NCBI RefSeq assembly: GCF_905475465.1
Contig: NC_062244.1
Location: forward strand, 12,518,001-12,582,000
Length of the DNA stretch: 64,000 nucleotides
Source: Pieris napi
Taxonomy: Eukaryota > Arthropoda > Insecta > Lepidoptera > Pieridae
Reading direction: 5' to 3'
Shown: positions 13,802-25,203 of the stretch, one piece after another
Layout: each line of letters opens with the position of its first letter
Numbering within the stretch: position 1 is the stretch's first letter
Notes under the pieces: generated by a model
What the model was told of the DNA's origin: nothing
What the model saw: only the letters and a program-made list of their open reading frames with translations
Databases searched by the model: none
Program-made: the position numbers and the translations under genes

Positions 13802-13950
13802 ACCTATTTTTTGATGAATCGAATTTAGATGCCGATGTCAACGCCGTTGGCTGAGATGGCTCGGTGCCGTGATAATCGACTTCCACAGTTCGTTTGAATG
13901 TCTGATGTCGCGCGGCCTTTGTACGCGTTGGCTATTCGTTTATTGCGCGA
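13802..13950 (-). promoter_or_regulatory. Candidate 5' leader exon and core promoter of E63-1
   Basis: On the minus strand a GC-richer segment ends in AAAAATAG followed by a GTATCT donor-like sequence at about 13801. Upstream of that lies CATCAGACATTC, which resembles an insect initiator (TCA-type). This would splice to the start exon at 10201, which has an acceptor just before its ATG. No TATA box was seen. The link is inferred from position and splice signals only. Confidence 0.3.
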
Positions 13951-14154
13951 GTATTTCTGTATATCATAGCCATCGGACAAATCACGGCCATGCGACCCGG
14001 TCCGAACGAGCGCTCTAATAATAAATTGTTTATGTTTTCTTCCCTTGGTGACTTTTCTGTGCCATTCTATCTAAAGAGGCCTAAAGCAAACTTCGAGCTG
14101 CGTACTTCAACAATAGATGTGACAAATTTAATAGCTATTAGCGTTTTATGAATG

Positions 14155-14450
14155 CTTAAATGAAATTGAATTGTGGCGCCAATATTGTGTCGTGTTTGTG
14201 TGTGCGTGTAGGTACTCGTTACGTACCGAGAACGTTTCAGAGATCGCGCTGCAGAAGGCGCCAAAGCCAGATTGGGCGGGCGGGGAGCTCGGGGCGGGCG
14301 GGGAATCGCCGCTCGCGCGATCCATGGCGTTGGGCGTCTGGCGCGGTGCGCGGTGCCTGCTGGTTGGCAAAGACTGCCGCACGCCCGACGCCGCTTGCAC
14401 CCGCTTCACGCCTCACGTTCGCGCCTTCGTGTTACATAAACGCGCTTAGG
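14155..14450. promoter_or_regulatory. GC-rich island with guanine runs upstream of E63-1
   Basis: In a window that is otherwise strongly AT-rich, this stretch is rich in CG dinucleotides and GGGCGG-type boxes. Positions 14274-14303 on the plus strand contain six closely spaced runs of three or four G, enough for a G-quadruplex. Three overlapping reading frames are open here, which is expected from the base composition and is not evidence of coding. It may be a distal promoter or first exon of the E63-1-like gene, or an enhancer. Confidence 0.35.
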
Positions 14451-14559
14451 AGTCGTATTCACGATACATTGTTCATTTGTTTCTGCCTCATACAGTTACA
14501 ATTCAAAACTAGACAATGCCGACGAATTTGCTTATTAATACGCCGCTGATAAGTTATAT

Positions 14560-16314
14560 TGAAACATACTTACGGTTATACACTGGTCCATAGTTATTAG
14601 TCCATATATTTAATTATCTAGTTAGTTATTAGTACGTATAACTAATGAACAGTGAACACATTCCTTTACCCGCTTTTCGTTCCCACCTGTCTGTTGTCCC
14701 TATGTTTTGGCATCGTGTGTAACACAACAATAACACTAAGTAATTATAGAACGTTTATTTTAGTCTTGCTAAACGCTGCGTGCGACTAAGATTAATTTCT
14801 AGTGACATCTATCACTGCCCTGTCTTGTTATAATGAATCATGTTTTATGGTGAACTCGAAATCAATTAGTAAGAAAGTTTGTTTAGTGTGAACAATCTTA
14901 TCGGCATGGGAAGTTGTTTTATTATCTTATATTAAAAGTACTTAGATAATTAAATGTGAAATGTTAATTTTATTACTGTAGTATAAACATTTGAAATTAT
15001 TGTCACACCTTTCTCATTGAAAGGAATCTCAATGATTATCTGGAAGTTAATAGGATCCTTTAAAAACACATTATTTAAAAACCTACCTTATCCAACAAAG
15101 CCTGATTTAACCCACTTCAAAACATCCTGAAGCAAAAGGTTTCGACGTGTAATTATTTGTTATTTACTCCATTTAGTCTTCCGGTGTTAAACATTTTATT
15201 TATCAATCTCTCTCTCTCTCCTTAATCGGCAGCTCATGTCTGGGCGTCGTGGTAAGCAAGAAAGCGTCTGGAGCGGACTATCTGTTTCCACCGGTTTCGG
15301 TCCAGCGCTGCTCTTATGACAGTGTACTGTTTTGAGGACGATGAGTCTTTCACTTGATCGCTGCATCTTATTTATCAATAAATAGAGATATATAAGATTG
15401 CATATTTATATATATAATAAGAATCTTAGCCGTATCAAAAGGTAAACTAATATGAAGCAACTTCTATGCATAATCGTGTTAAGGATTTATACGGTGACCT
15501 TATATCACTCAGAGATTATAGGTGTGCGCTCTAAAATTTAATAATTAAAGCCTAGTAAACTTAATAATTAAAGTAGTAGTAGCCTAGAATTATGGCTGCT
15601 TCCTTTAATATAATATACAGCCAAATTAAAATACGCGCAAAACGAATGCAAGAAAAAATACAATTAATTTTAAACAATAATTACGATTATTATACACAAA
15701 CCTCAGCAGAAAAAACATATATAATTTTCATATCCAAAAATAATAAATAAAATAATGGCGCTAGAACCCTCTATGTTCGTGTTAGTTTCATGGAATACGT
15801 TTAAAAAACTTAAAAGTGAAAATGGATGACAAACGTTGATCATAAGCGGCGGATCAGGATTCGAACTCACACAGCGGTTTTCACATAAGGAGGGAGCTTG
15901 TAGTTTATTATTTATCAGAATGCCAAATCGTAAAATGACTGCTTCACAACAGGTATGTGGTGGAACCAGAAACAATTATCATTCTGCCTAGAATCAAACA
16001 TCTGCTGTGTTATTCACTAAGCCACAAAATATGGTAGGTAGTAAAACGTACATACAAATATGATATTGTTTAAAGGCTCACTAGAATAACTTAAACTGAA
16101 ATAAACTAAATGTGATTTTATTACCTAGTATATTTATAAATAAATTTATTTGACCGGATTCGAAGTCAGGACAACCGACACCCACACGTTGTTACCCGAG
16201 AAATATGCTCACAAACCACCTGTTCAAAAATACGTCAAATATAATAAATATTTGTGGAAGAATTATGGACATTTTATTAGTGTTTAGACAGTAAGTGATA
16301 ATAATCGCGTGAAT
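14560..16314. other. Intergenic region
   Basis: No gene is supported here. A CT dinucleotide run lies at about 15205-15221. A moderately GC-rich patch follows at 15225-15365 and looks like a dispersed repeat fragment. Two reversed B-box-like GGATTCGAA motifs lie near 15853 and 16157; they suggest old tRNA-derived repeats. Confidence 0.4.
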
Positions 16315-19300
16315 ATGTTTCGCAATAAAATCCTCTGCTATTTATATATATTAATAATATCGTGTTCTGAATGTAGAAGGATAAAACGCGTCGTTGGGGG
16401 AAAGGACGTCGCTTGTGGTATCTTATTTATGTAAAACTAAAAACCAGCTTGTGTTTTGTATCTGTTTTTGTGTCAACTATAGACCGTTGAATTTGTTTGA
16501 TCTAAGACGCAGGTAAAGCGAAGTTTCGTGCACAACTTTGATTCAAACGCAGGACTTGATCGTTTAGATTAGCCGCTAAGCTTACCGAGCGCCATTTTTA
16601 TATATAAACTATGTTATTCATAAACGATTACCGACCGCGGAAAGGTATTTAATGTCCTTATCATTCTCGTGATAGTTTGAAAGTAAACGTGACTAAACTA
16701 AAGGCCTCTTAAACGTAAATATAAACGATGTGGAGCCAAGTCGGGTAACTAGTACTTATAAACAATGTTATTCAAGGCACCCAACTCCGGGCGGCATCTC
16801 TGAGGAATTCGTCAAATTCTCGTCATTTATGTGGTGCGACAATATTATCGCACAACAACGCCATCACCGCAGCACATTGCGTTCAAAATGAACCGGACTA
16901 TTACTTCATGCAATTGAATAATTTCTGTTTTAATACCCAAGGTGTACCTAAGACTCCGGTACTGAAAATTACTAGACACGAGTTATATGAAGAGTGAGTG
17001 TTGTTTATTCACATTTATTATACATATAATTCATTTTATTAAAAATATATAAGCAATAGTTACTTTATAATTAATTAGGTGTCTTAGGTGGTATTTATAG
17101 AGAATTTAATAAAAAATTGTCTACTAGAGTTACTACGACTGATTTTCGAAAGCACATAGTAGTTATAGACTTTTTTTATTGTACACAAGATACATCATTA
17201 ATTGACAGAAATATTAGCCGTTGAAGAGGTCACTAAAGTATATATGCATATATAAACGGCATTTATTCAAAAACTACCTCATGGATTTTGATACAAATTT
17301 TACCAATAGATAGTTTATAAAGAAGGTTTAAATATATAATTCGTCACGGTTTAATGTTAACTGACAGAAATATTAGCCGATGAAGAGGTTAAAAATTCTT
17401 TATGCGTATATAAACGGTATTAATTCACATGCCACATGGATTTTGATACAAATTCTCAATCACTAATGGATACTGTGACTAATAAGAAACGTTTTAATAT
17501 ATAATTCTTCGTGTTTTAATGTTAAACTTATTTTAATATTTACTGCATGCCACAAGTAACCGTTAACTCTCAGTTCCTGCAATAATCACTCGTGTTAATT
17601 TATTTTTATAATTTACATAACATAAAAAGCAATGTAGAACCAACCCTCGCCGTATTTTTGTTGAGTAAGCCTAATATTTTTCTAATACGTAAATGATTTC
17701 ATTATTCAACGCTTGTTTTCGTCCCAAATCCCTTGCCTATATTAAAGCCGCACTTTAACCCAACTTATATGGTTTCAGATCCTCTCACGTACACGATATA
17801 GCCGTCCTACAAATAAAGCTCAATTTCACATCGTTCAACGCGACTATATTACCTAACTCCTCTTTCGGTGTATCAGGTAACTGTGAATGAACTGACAAAA
17901 ATGTTTCCTTCACGCAATCAGCACTGTCAATTTAAACACGCTATTATTATCCCAATTCTTGAGAACATGCCAAAGATATCAATTAAGAAAGCAAAGTAGG
18001 TAGGTACTAACTGTATAAATTGGTTGGCCTTTTAAAAGAATGTCATTTAGGTGTCTGTAAATAACATAAGTTTATTTTAAGATCAGTCACACTACGCTTT
18101 TGGTTTCGGTCAATTGCAATAATTACTCAACCGGTTGTAGTTTCACAAGTTTATTTAATTTCAGTATTTCTCTGAAATTAAACACATCAGGGGAAATTTC
18201 CAGTACCATAATATATTTCACATTAGTTAAATATTTTACAAAACATTTTAAAAATGTCAAAATTGTAACTTTAACTAACTTTGTCACTGTACAAAGTTGT
18301 AACTCAATTTTGTACAGTGCTACATTTTTGTTAGGATTGCAACCTCGAAATTGTAGATCACTTTAGGGCTTTTTAAAGTATGTTAAAAATAGTAGGTACG
18401 TTTCATATTGAGTGAAACTCTTTATTTTGATGATATTATTTTTTTTATAATTCATTTTACCTCTTACAAACACTTAGAACTTCGCAGGCAAGTGCACAAT
18501 ATACGGGTACGGATACAAAGACGTAGAGAACAAAGGTACAACGGAAACTTTGCAGTCTGCAGAAGTAAAACTTATTTCATTAGACGAATGCACGTCATCC
18601 CTTGGGCCATACATCGCCCCACAACCCGAGGGCGGGATGATTTGCGCTATTGGAGATGGCGTTGACGCTTGCCAGGTGATTTTAAATCCTTAAGCTCATC
18701 TTGTAAACAGATTACGTAAACCGAAATAACCGAAAAATGTTGGCCTAGTGGCTTCAGCTTGCGACTCTCATCTCTGAGGTCGTAGGTTCGATCCCTGGCT
18801 GTACACCAATGGACTTTCATTCTATGTGCGCATTTAACATTCGCTCGAACGTTGAAGGAAAACATAGAGAGGAAACCGACATGTCTAAGACCTAAAAAGT
18901 CGGCGGCGTGTGTCAGACACTGGAGGCTGATCACCAACTTGCCAGATTGAAAATTATCATGAAACAGATGCGGAAATCTGAGGCCCAGACCGAAAAAGGT
19001 TGTAGCGCCACTGATTTTATTTTGAGGACTCATTCTACTTTCCAACTCTCTAAATTTGTAATAAAAACTTATTTGGAATGTAATGAAATCCCGTATACTT
19101 CTAACAATGCATGGATTTCTTTGTTTGTTCTGATAATTATTTTTATTTGTAGATAATGAGGTTCTAATGCAAGGTACACGTCGGAGGTATCTCGAAACTC
19201 GTGTAGAAACTCGAATTATTAATTTACCGAGTGTCGAACCTTGATTCAAGTTTAATGATATCAGTTTCTCCTAAGAACAACTTTTAATAAAATATGATTA

Positions 19301-19644
19301 TATAGAATAATAAAATATAGCTTTTTTCGTTAGTACTCAGAGATAATTTAAAATATCACCCACGACGATCGAGTTTCGTCTATTTAAAGGCATAATGAGC
19401 ATTAGTAAATCGAAGACTACATATTATAATTATAATACACGTTTAAGAACGAATAGATATGAAATTATCGTCTTAATTCTTATGATATTTATAGGGTGAT
19501 TCGGGAGGACCACTCATATGTTCAGGTTATATCCAAGGCCTAAGTAGTTATGGACTTGGCTGCAATATTCCTGGAAAACCCGGTGTCTACGTTAGTACTG
19601 GTGCTCATTTGACATGGATAATGCGTGTGTGTGAGGAGAATTAA
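16315..19644 (+). CDS. Secreted trypsin-like serine protease
   Basis: This is a complete gene for a trypsin-type (S1) serine protease, probably secreted. Five exons join in frame: 16315-16417, 16777-16993, 17779-17876, 18488-18675 and 19495-19644, giving 251 residues. A hydrophobic signal peptide (residues about 5-17) precedes a short propeptide ending RIKR before VVGG, the usual activation site. The catalytic triad is present: His68 in TAAHC, Asp113 in HDIAV and Ser205 in GDSGGPL. Asp199, six residues before the serine, matches Asp189 of trypsin, and the later SSYGLGC and GKPGVY fit the S1 pocket, so cleavage after Lys or Arg is expected. The first donor could also be three bases earlier, which removes one residue and keeps the frame. 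A SINE lies in intron 4 and a tandem duplication in intron 2. Digestive and immune roles cannot be told apart from sequence. Confidence 0.88.
16530..16590 (-). repeat. tRNA-like repeat remnant
   Basis: Read on the minus strand, GGTAAGCTTAGCGGCT resembles an A box and CCTGCGTTTGAATCAAA a B box. It lies in the first intron of the trypsin gene. It is short and decayed, probably a relic of a tRNA-derived SINE. Confidence 0.25.
17203..17525 (+). repeat. Two-copy tandem duplication, about 159 bp
   Basis: Two head-to-tail copies, starting at about 17203 and 17362, share TGACAGAAATATTAGCCG, GAAGAGGT, a TATATAAACGG-like run, CATGGATTTTGATACAAAT and a TTTAATGTTAA-like end. The copies have diverged by substitutions and small indels. 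They lie inside intron 2 of the trypsin-like gene and carry no open frame of note. Confidence 0.65.
18739..19018 (+). mobile_element. tRNA-derived SINE, copy 1
   Basis: The head contains a pol III A box (TGGCCTAGTGG) and a B box (GGTTCGATCCC). The body reads TGTACACCAATGGACTTTC, TGTGCGCATTTAACATTCG and GTGTGTCAGACACTGGAGGC, and the copy ends near AAAAAGGTTGTAGCGCCACTG. The same body recurs at 24.3 kb and, inverted, at 39.3 kb, which confirms an interspersed family. It sits in intron 4 of the trypsin-like gene. Confidence 0.85.
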
Positions 19645-19855
19645 TTACTTCTAGGATTAAGAACTACTGAAAATAGCAAAGATAATGGAGCGTATTTGTA
19701 TAAATATAACCTAAATAATTCATGTATTCGTATTGATACTTAATTGTACGTAGACTAAGTTTCAGCTTTATTAGGAATTCGTGGATTAATTAGCGAAGGT
19801 ACTATAAACATTATGAACAACGTATTGCACGGAACAGATTTAATCTGTTCTTAAA

Positions 19856-20590
19856 GGTGCGCTTACACGAGGGCAATAATTGCTCGGCGACACGAATGGA
19901 GGACCGATCTGGAGCAATTTCAATAAATTTAATAAATTTCAATAAATTATTTCGGCGATATTGCTTCTAATTGCTCCAGATATGTCATATCGCTCAATGA
20001 CGCAGATACGAATTGACGAATATCCAATGGACTTTTGTATATATCTCATTCGCACTAGTTTGTTTTGCGGCTTGCCGTCTTGCTTACGCGGGGAGCGAGA
20101 GGTCTAAATAATAATAATTTCTAACTATATAAAAATAAGTCGGGTTTTCCTTCCTGACGCTATAACTCCAGAACGCACGAACCGATTTCCACGGTTTTGC
20201 ATTCGTTGGAAAGTTCTCGGGCTCCGTGAGGTTTATAGCAAAGAAAATTCAGGAAAAAATTCAACAGAAAAGCGGGATCACCAAACGAAATGTTACATAA
20301 AACGAAGCCATCTGGTGGCGAAACGGAGTTCGCCGAGTTTGCTAGTAATTTCTAATTACTTTATTCAAAAGTAATTCAAAGTCTGTTCGTGACATTCTAG
20401 TAAAGTTTTTGAATAATATATCATCTAATTCTTTACACGAGCAATTCAGTATTCGCTCGCAATAGACGACATTGTTCTTGCTGCGGCGGCTTGTAGCGCT
20501 TTTTTTATTATTAATCAAAAACAAAAAAGAAAGAAAAGGAATAGGCGTATCTGGGTGCGATCGTTTTTGGCCGCAATTATATAACACTGC
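19856..20590 (-). mobile_element. Decayed PIF/Harbinger-like transposon, interrupted
   Basis: On the minus strand about 20346-20587 encodes a piece that resembles the N-terminal region of Harbinger-type transposases, with ELDDILFKNFTRMSRTDFEL near its end. The opposite margin at about 19856 has GGTGCGCTTACACGAGGGC, which looks like a terminal repeat. The catalytic domain is missing. A Helitron (20120-20345) splits the element exactly where the transposase reading ends. Ends and family are inferred from motif memory. Confidence 0.45.
20120..20345 (+). mobile_element. Non-autonomous Helitron-like element
   Basis: The right end has the hairpin GGCGAA-CGGAG-TTCGCC followed a few bases later by CTAG with a T after it. 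That is the standard Helitron 3' terminus. The left end is TCTAACTATATAAAAATAAG, consistent with a TC start. The body (CCAGAACGCACGAACCGATT and CGGGCTCCGTGAGGTTTATA) belongs, to my recollection, to a family widespread in Lepidoptera. It has no coding capacity and is about 226 bp long. Confidence 0.75.
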
Positions 20591-22604
20591 CTAATTTATG
20601 TATAATCTAAGTTCTAGACAAGTCAATTAACTGAAATCGACCTTAGAACATAAATTTCCTTAGATGCCCGTTTTTTTCCCAGGGTCTCGCCTTCCTGCCG
20701 TTACACAATACACAGTTTTAAGAACTTGTACGGCGAAAAGCTACATCTAACAATTATCATCTTAATAGGTTTAATGGCAAAAATGTTTTATAAGCTTATA
20801 TTACGTAAAATTAGCGTTGCTACCACACGTTTGTTAAAACTTAATAGACGTAAGTTGTGTTACAGTAAATTTGTTTTTTTCCATGAAGGTTTTGAAAATA
20901 CGTTATTACCTGATCTCTAAAATGCAATTTGATGGTAAATATAATCGGTATTAAGTACATGAAACAGCTTCTAGATAATGACGGATAAAAAAAACAACAA
21001 TATACATCATATATTTATTACAATTAAAAAATATGATATGAAAGCACGTAGGCATGACAACTTTAATTTTTTCTAGCGTTTTTCGTTTTAAACACACATT
21101 TGTAACAGCAAATACCACTGACTTTACATTCTTAATTCTTTATATTTTTAACTCGTATATCAACAATATTCGTGCATACTAAAAAACACAATATAAACTT
21201 TTAAATGCTAAAATAATCAAAAGTAAAAACATGGCAGCTATTTGTGCCGCAACAATTATATAATAATTATTGCTTATTGACAACTAAATTGCACACGTAA
21301 CACCATTAAATAATAATTATTTGTACATTTGTTCGATCACCTACTTAAAAACATAAAAACCACTATAGAACTATTCATACAATACCTTTATTCGTGCGTA
21401 CTAAAAACTTCAAACAGCTATTACATGGTATATCTTTATCACTTTAAAAATGTTGATTAGATTTTAGTTTGATTCAACCGAGAGTCTTGTAATATTGGAA
21501 TGTTAATATCAATGAAACGAGAATAAATAATCTACTATAAATCTACAAATTAATACTTATATTAGGCCACAAAACAACAACAATAATAATTATCTAGCTA
21601 GAGTATTTCTTATCAAACATATCACTGCGAAAATCCTTCATAATTATTGTTTGAAGTCTTCCGAGCCTACCAACCCAAAACATTGTTTCATCAGAAACTA
21701 GATGAATATTAGATTTGACCTTGGACTCCACGTGAGTTAACCGATGCGATAAATTAATTGAAATCGTAAAATTTATTATGACCCCAAACTCTGATCCTAT
21801 ACTATTAATATTATTAAAATTTTTGTGATATTGCTCTATTTTAATGTGTCAATGACAATTAGGCCAAAATGCAAGTCACAATGAATATTAGATTTATGTT
21901 TAGACTTGAACTACAGATATCCCAAAAGACAGGGTATAGCGATTAGAAACTTTGCAACTTTGCATTTTACAAAAACATAACCATATTTTAAATGGTTTCA
22001 TACAGTAAAAATACACATTAGTTTTCTTAAACATGAATAACATAGCTAATGTAAAGTGACCTTTTTGAATCAATCAGTGAATTGATCAAAACAGATGCTA
22101 ATTTGTATGTATAATAAAATATGTGATTGAATCAAAAGGTTTAAAGTTTTACTTTAGCTTCATATGTTCAAAATATTAAAAAGAAAATACACTTTGGCCG
22201 CTATATTTCGATTAAGTCTCAATGTGTCGCAAGCTTTACAAAGCACCAAATAATTATAAAATAAATAATTGCAAAATTCTGATAAATTTGGTTATAGTGT
22301 ATTTATATTAATTCCTGATAATTTTAGTCAACTGAATTTCATTTCAAAATCAGAATTAGCAGGAATATTCTTAGCTTACATAGTTAAGTTTTAAGTCAGC
22401 CCACTAATATTATTTTTTATAATATTTTAGTAATTTTATTTTAAGAATGCATGCTGGTGCACCAATCAATAATAAATATATTTCTAACAACAGAGTGTGT
22501 GACACTAAAGAGACCTTAGAACCAAAAATTATATTATTTTATTAAATTATTAACCCTGTTTCTGACAGTGGTAGGTTTTGTTTTTTAAATGTTGGGGACA
22601 CACT

Positions 22605-25203
22605 TTAGGACCACGAAAACCAAGACTTTGTCTCTGTGGGTGTCCCAGATGTTGATGGGGTTTTCGGTGTTTTCGGAGATTTTGGCGATTTCGGGGTAGG
22701 AGGTGGAGATTGGCTTTCACCCTCTGCATTCTCAAGAGCAGTCTTTACCTATAAAAACATATTCAGAAAAATCATTACCATGACAACGCATGAGGAGATA
22801 TACTATAATTTATTGTATGTTCTCAGTCCATTATAAATTTTTGGTTAATCTTAACAATCTAACTTTAATATTTACAGTATTATGCAAGTGGTGATAAAAT
22901 AACCAATTTTACCTTGATATTTGTTTTTGCCTGCATGTCCTTTTCATAATTTCTCACATCTTCAAGGGTCATGTTGAACCATTCATCCATCCATGTGAAT
23001 GCCTGACGATGTCCAAGTAAAAGAATTTCACGGATTGCCTGAAAATATTAGAATACTCACTCAAAAAGATGTAAAACAAAATGTTATAAGAGATATGTAA
23101 TAATTGTATGTCACCAAAATTCAAACAATAGATAAATGATTAGTATAAGATTTATTATTTCAGAATATACTTGTCTAATAGACTAGTCCTATTTTACATG
23201 TAACTTAAAAAACTACATTTTAATTTGAAATATTTCACATGAAATTACACATACAATTTCATACTTACACTTTGTACATAATCTTCAACTTTTGTCTGCA
23301 GTCCCCATACTTCAAACTTTGCATTTACCAACTTATAGCAACACATGATGGGTTTATGTGTATCACGCCAGCCCTCGGTCAAAGGTCCACGGCCAGTTTT
23401 TTCGGACTTAAAAAGTTTAGGATCTTCAGTCTCCTTATAATGATGTGGTTTGATTTCATCATATGCAATATCAAGACTATCAACTTGCCTTTGTTCAATC
23501 TCTTCCTCAGAAAGGCATAAACACTGTAAAATATTAATATCCAAGTGTCAAGGAACTTAAATATTTTTCTATTTGATCACTGCCCAATAGATAATAATCT
23601 ATAAATTTTCAACTACTTTAGCTTTTAGGTATTTTGAAATAGGTCTATCAATTAATTGATTCTTTATTTTTTATTGTTAATTATATATGCTTAATACATT
23701 TTAATCTTACATTTTCAGTTGTTCCATTATTGTCCTCATATCTAGTTTGTATAGATACTGAAAACTTTGGGATAAAGGAGCACTAAAAACAAGAAGATGG
23801 TTAGTCAGAATTGTCAACTAATATTTGAATAAATCATAAATACTCATTTACAGCTACTTACAGTGTACTCTGGGTGGTTGAATATGAAAAAAAACATACA
23901 TTAGTAACATAGTAATAATCTTAATATACATAAATTACGTGTCACGTTGTTTGTCCGCTGTGGACTCCTAAACTACTGATCCGATTTCAATCAAATTTTC
24001 ACACCGTGTGCGGTTTGATCTAACTTAAAAGATAAGATAGCTTACATCTCAATTTATACCCGCAATATTATTTTATTGTAAATTATTTGACAGTCACAAA
24101 ACTGATGGCGCTGTATTGAAAGTGGCAATGTTTCACATAAGCTACAATTTAATGGCATTACCACCAAAAAAGCATGGTGGTCCCCATGACTGGTGCTCTC
24201 CTACTGTTTCCCTTGAATAGTTTACTTCTATGTAATATAACAAAAACCTTAGCCACAGCAACGCTTGGCCGGTCTGCTAGTCAACTATAAAATGGTCATA
24301 GTTAAAGGATAGGTAATAGAAGTTAGAGCAGTGTTGGCCCAGTGGCTACAGCGTGCAACTCTCATACCTGAAGTCGTAGGTTCGAACACCAGCTGTGCAC
24401 CAATGTACTTTCTTTTGTGCACATTTAACATTTGAGTGAATGGTAAAGGAAAACATCGTGAGGAAACTGACATGTCTTAGGCACAAAAAGTCAACGGCAT
24501 GTGTCAGGCACTGGAGGCTGATCACCTACTTGCCTATAAGATTTAAAAATGATCATGAAACAGATTCAGATATCTGAGGCCAAGACCTAAAGAGGTTGTA
24601 GTGCCTCTGATATTTTTTTTTTAAATAGAACTTAGAACTGGAAATCTAAAATCTGTTATATTTCATTTGTAAGAATTTTTACCTGTTATTGTGTATGGGT
24701 AATAGTTCCATGCTTTTTCAGTAACATAAAATACTCGGGGTATAATATTCTGTATCCAATATGGTAAGTGACTGAAAGTGATATAAAAACATAATATAGT
24801 ATAGATATGGAAAGCATTATCTGGATTCCAATGTCGGTAAAAATGTAATTCAATGCAGAATAAAAAAAAATAAGAAAAATTACAACCTAGGAATAATTAA
24901 ATTAATAATTTGACAGGCCAAGTTTACCTCGAAAGATGTATTCGTTTCTCAGTGAACTGTCCAACACCGTTTACTTCATCGGTTACTTCTTCATTAGCTA
25001 TAACCTCCACTCCTTCGCCAGTTGTAGATTGTTCGTAACTATGACGAGCTATCATATACAATTGTCCTATTCGATACTAGAATTCGTAACATAACAATAA
25101 TTACGCATTAATACTTCAACTAGAAACATACCTTAAAGTACAATAATTTTACCTCTTCCACAGTAATAGGCATGCAAATCCTGTATTCTTTTGTTAGAAC
25201 CAT
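22605..25203 (-). CDS. Class I phosphatidylinositol transfer protein
   Basis: This is an orthologue of the PITP alpha/beta family (Drosophila vibrator), a cytosolic protein that moves phosphatidylinositol and phosphatidylcholine between membranes. Eight exons join in frame: 25203-25153, 25076-24928, 24771-24683, 23869-23862, 23782-23711, 23523-23269, 23038-22913 and 22748-22605, giving 297 residues. Family signatures in order are KEYRICMPITVEEYRIGQLY at the N terminus, PYWIQNIIPRVFYVTEKAWN, then LFKSEKTGRGPL with CCYKLVNAKFEVWGLQ. The C-terminal part has HRQAFTWMDEWFNMTLEDVR. Exon 4 is only 8 nt long. After about residue 260 there is a tail of proline-lysine-threonine/serine repeats ending KSWFSWS, which makes the protein somewhat longer than the roughly 270 residues of mammalian members. 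A Helitron and a SINE occupy the intron before the microexon. Confidence 0.92.
23862..23869 (-). other. 8-nt microexon of the PITP gene
   Basis: On the minus strand AACCACCCAG is followed by AGTACACT and then GTAAGTAG. The eight bases complete a split codon from the previous exon and add two more, giving Glu-Tyr-Thr. They restore frame with the next exon, which begins CSFIPKF. Skipping it would shift the frame, so it appears constitutive. Confidence 0.75.
23919..24280 (+). mobile_element. Non-autonomous Helitron-like element
   Basis: The element starts TCTTAATATACATAAATTAC and ends CTTGGCCGGTCTGCTAG followed by T, the CTAGT terminus of Helitrons. The inner stretch TGTCACGTTGTTTGTCCG followed by CTAAACTACTGATCCGATTT is characteristic of a lepidopteran Helitron family as I remember it. 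It is about 362 bp long, has no coding capacity, and lies in the PITP intron before the microexon. Confidence 0.7.
24333..24620 (+). mobile_element. tRNA-derived SINE, copy 2
   Basis: This copy belongs to the same family as 18739-19018. The A box is TGGCCCAGTGG and the B box GGTTCGAACAC is slightly decayed. The body contains GAGGAAACTGACATGTCTTA and GTGTGTCAGGCACTGGAGGC, then GAGGTTGTAGTGCCTCTG. It lies in the same PITP intron as the Helitron, in antisense to the gene. Confidence 0.85.

Larger units (their letters stand above)
19645..22604. other. Intergenic region between trypsin and PITP
   Basis: Apart from the Harbinger remnant with its nested Helitron at 19.86-20.59 kb, this is AT-rich sequence without a supported gene. 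The last 1.5 kb or so before 22605 probably includes the 3' UTR of the minus-strand PITP gene, but no terminator or polyadenylation site could be fixed. Confidence 0.4.

Noticed and set aside
14146..14549. Three overlapping open frames of 87-129 codons near 14.2-14.5 kb
   Set aside because: They are a by-product of the GC-rich island, which lacks the A/T-rich stop codons. The frames overlap on both strands and none shows a motif.
18100..18366. 88-codon plus-strand open frame in intron 3 of the trypsin gene
   Set aside because: It lies between two confirmed trypsin exons and has no motif; the trypsin exon chain keeps frame without it.
18647..19249. 200-codon minus-strand open frame
   Set aside because: Most of it is the antisense of a SINE, and the right part is the antisense of intron sequence; the reading is not conserved in the other SINE copies.
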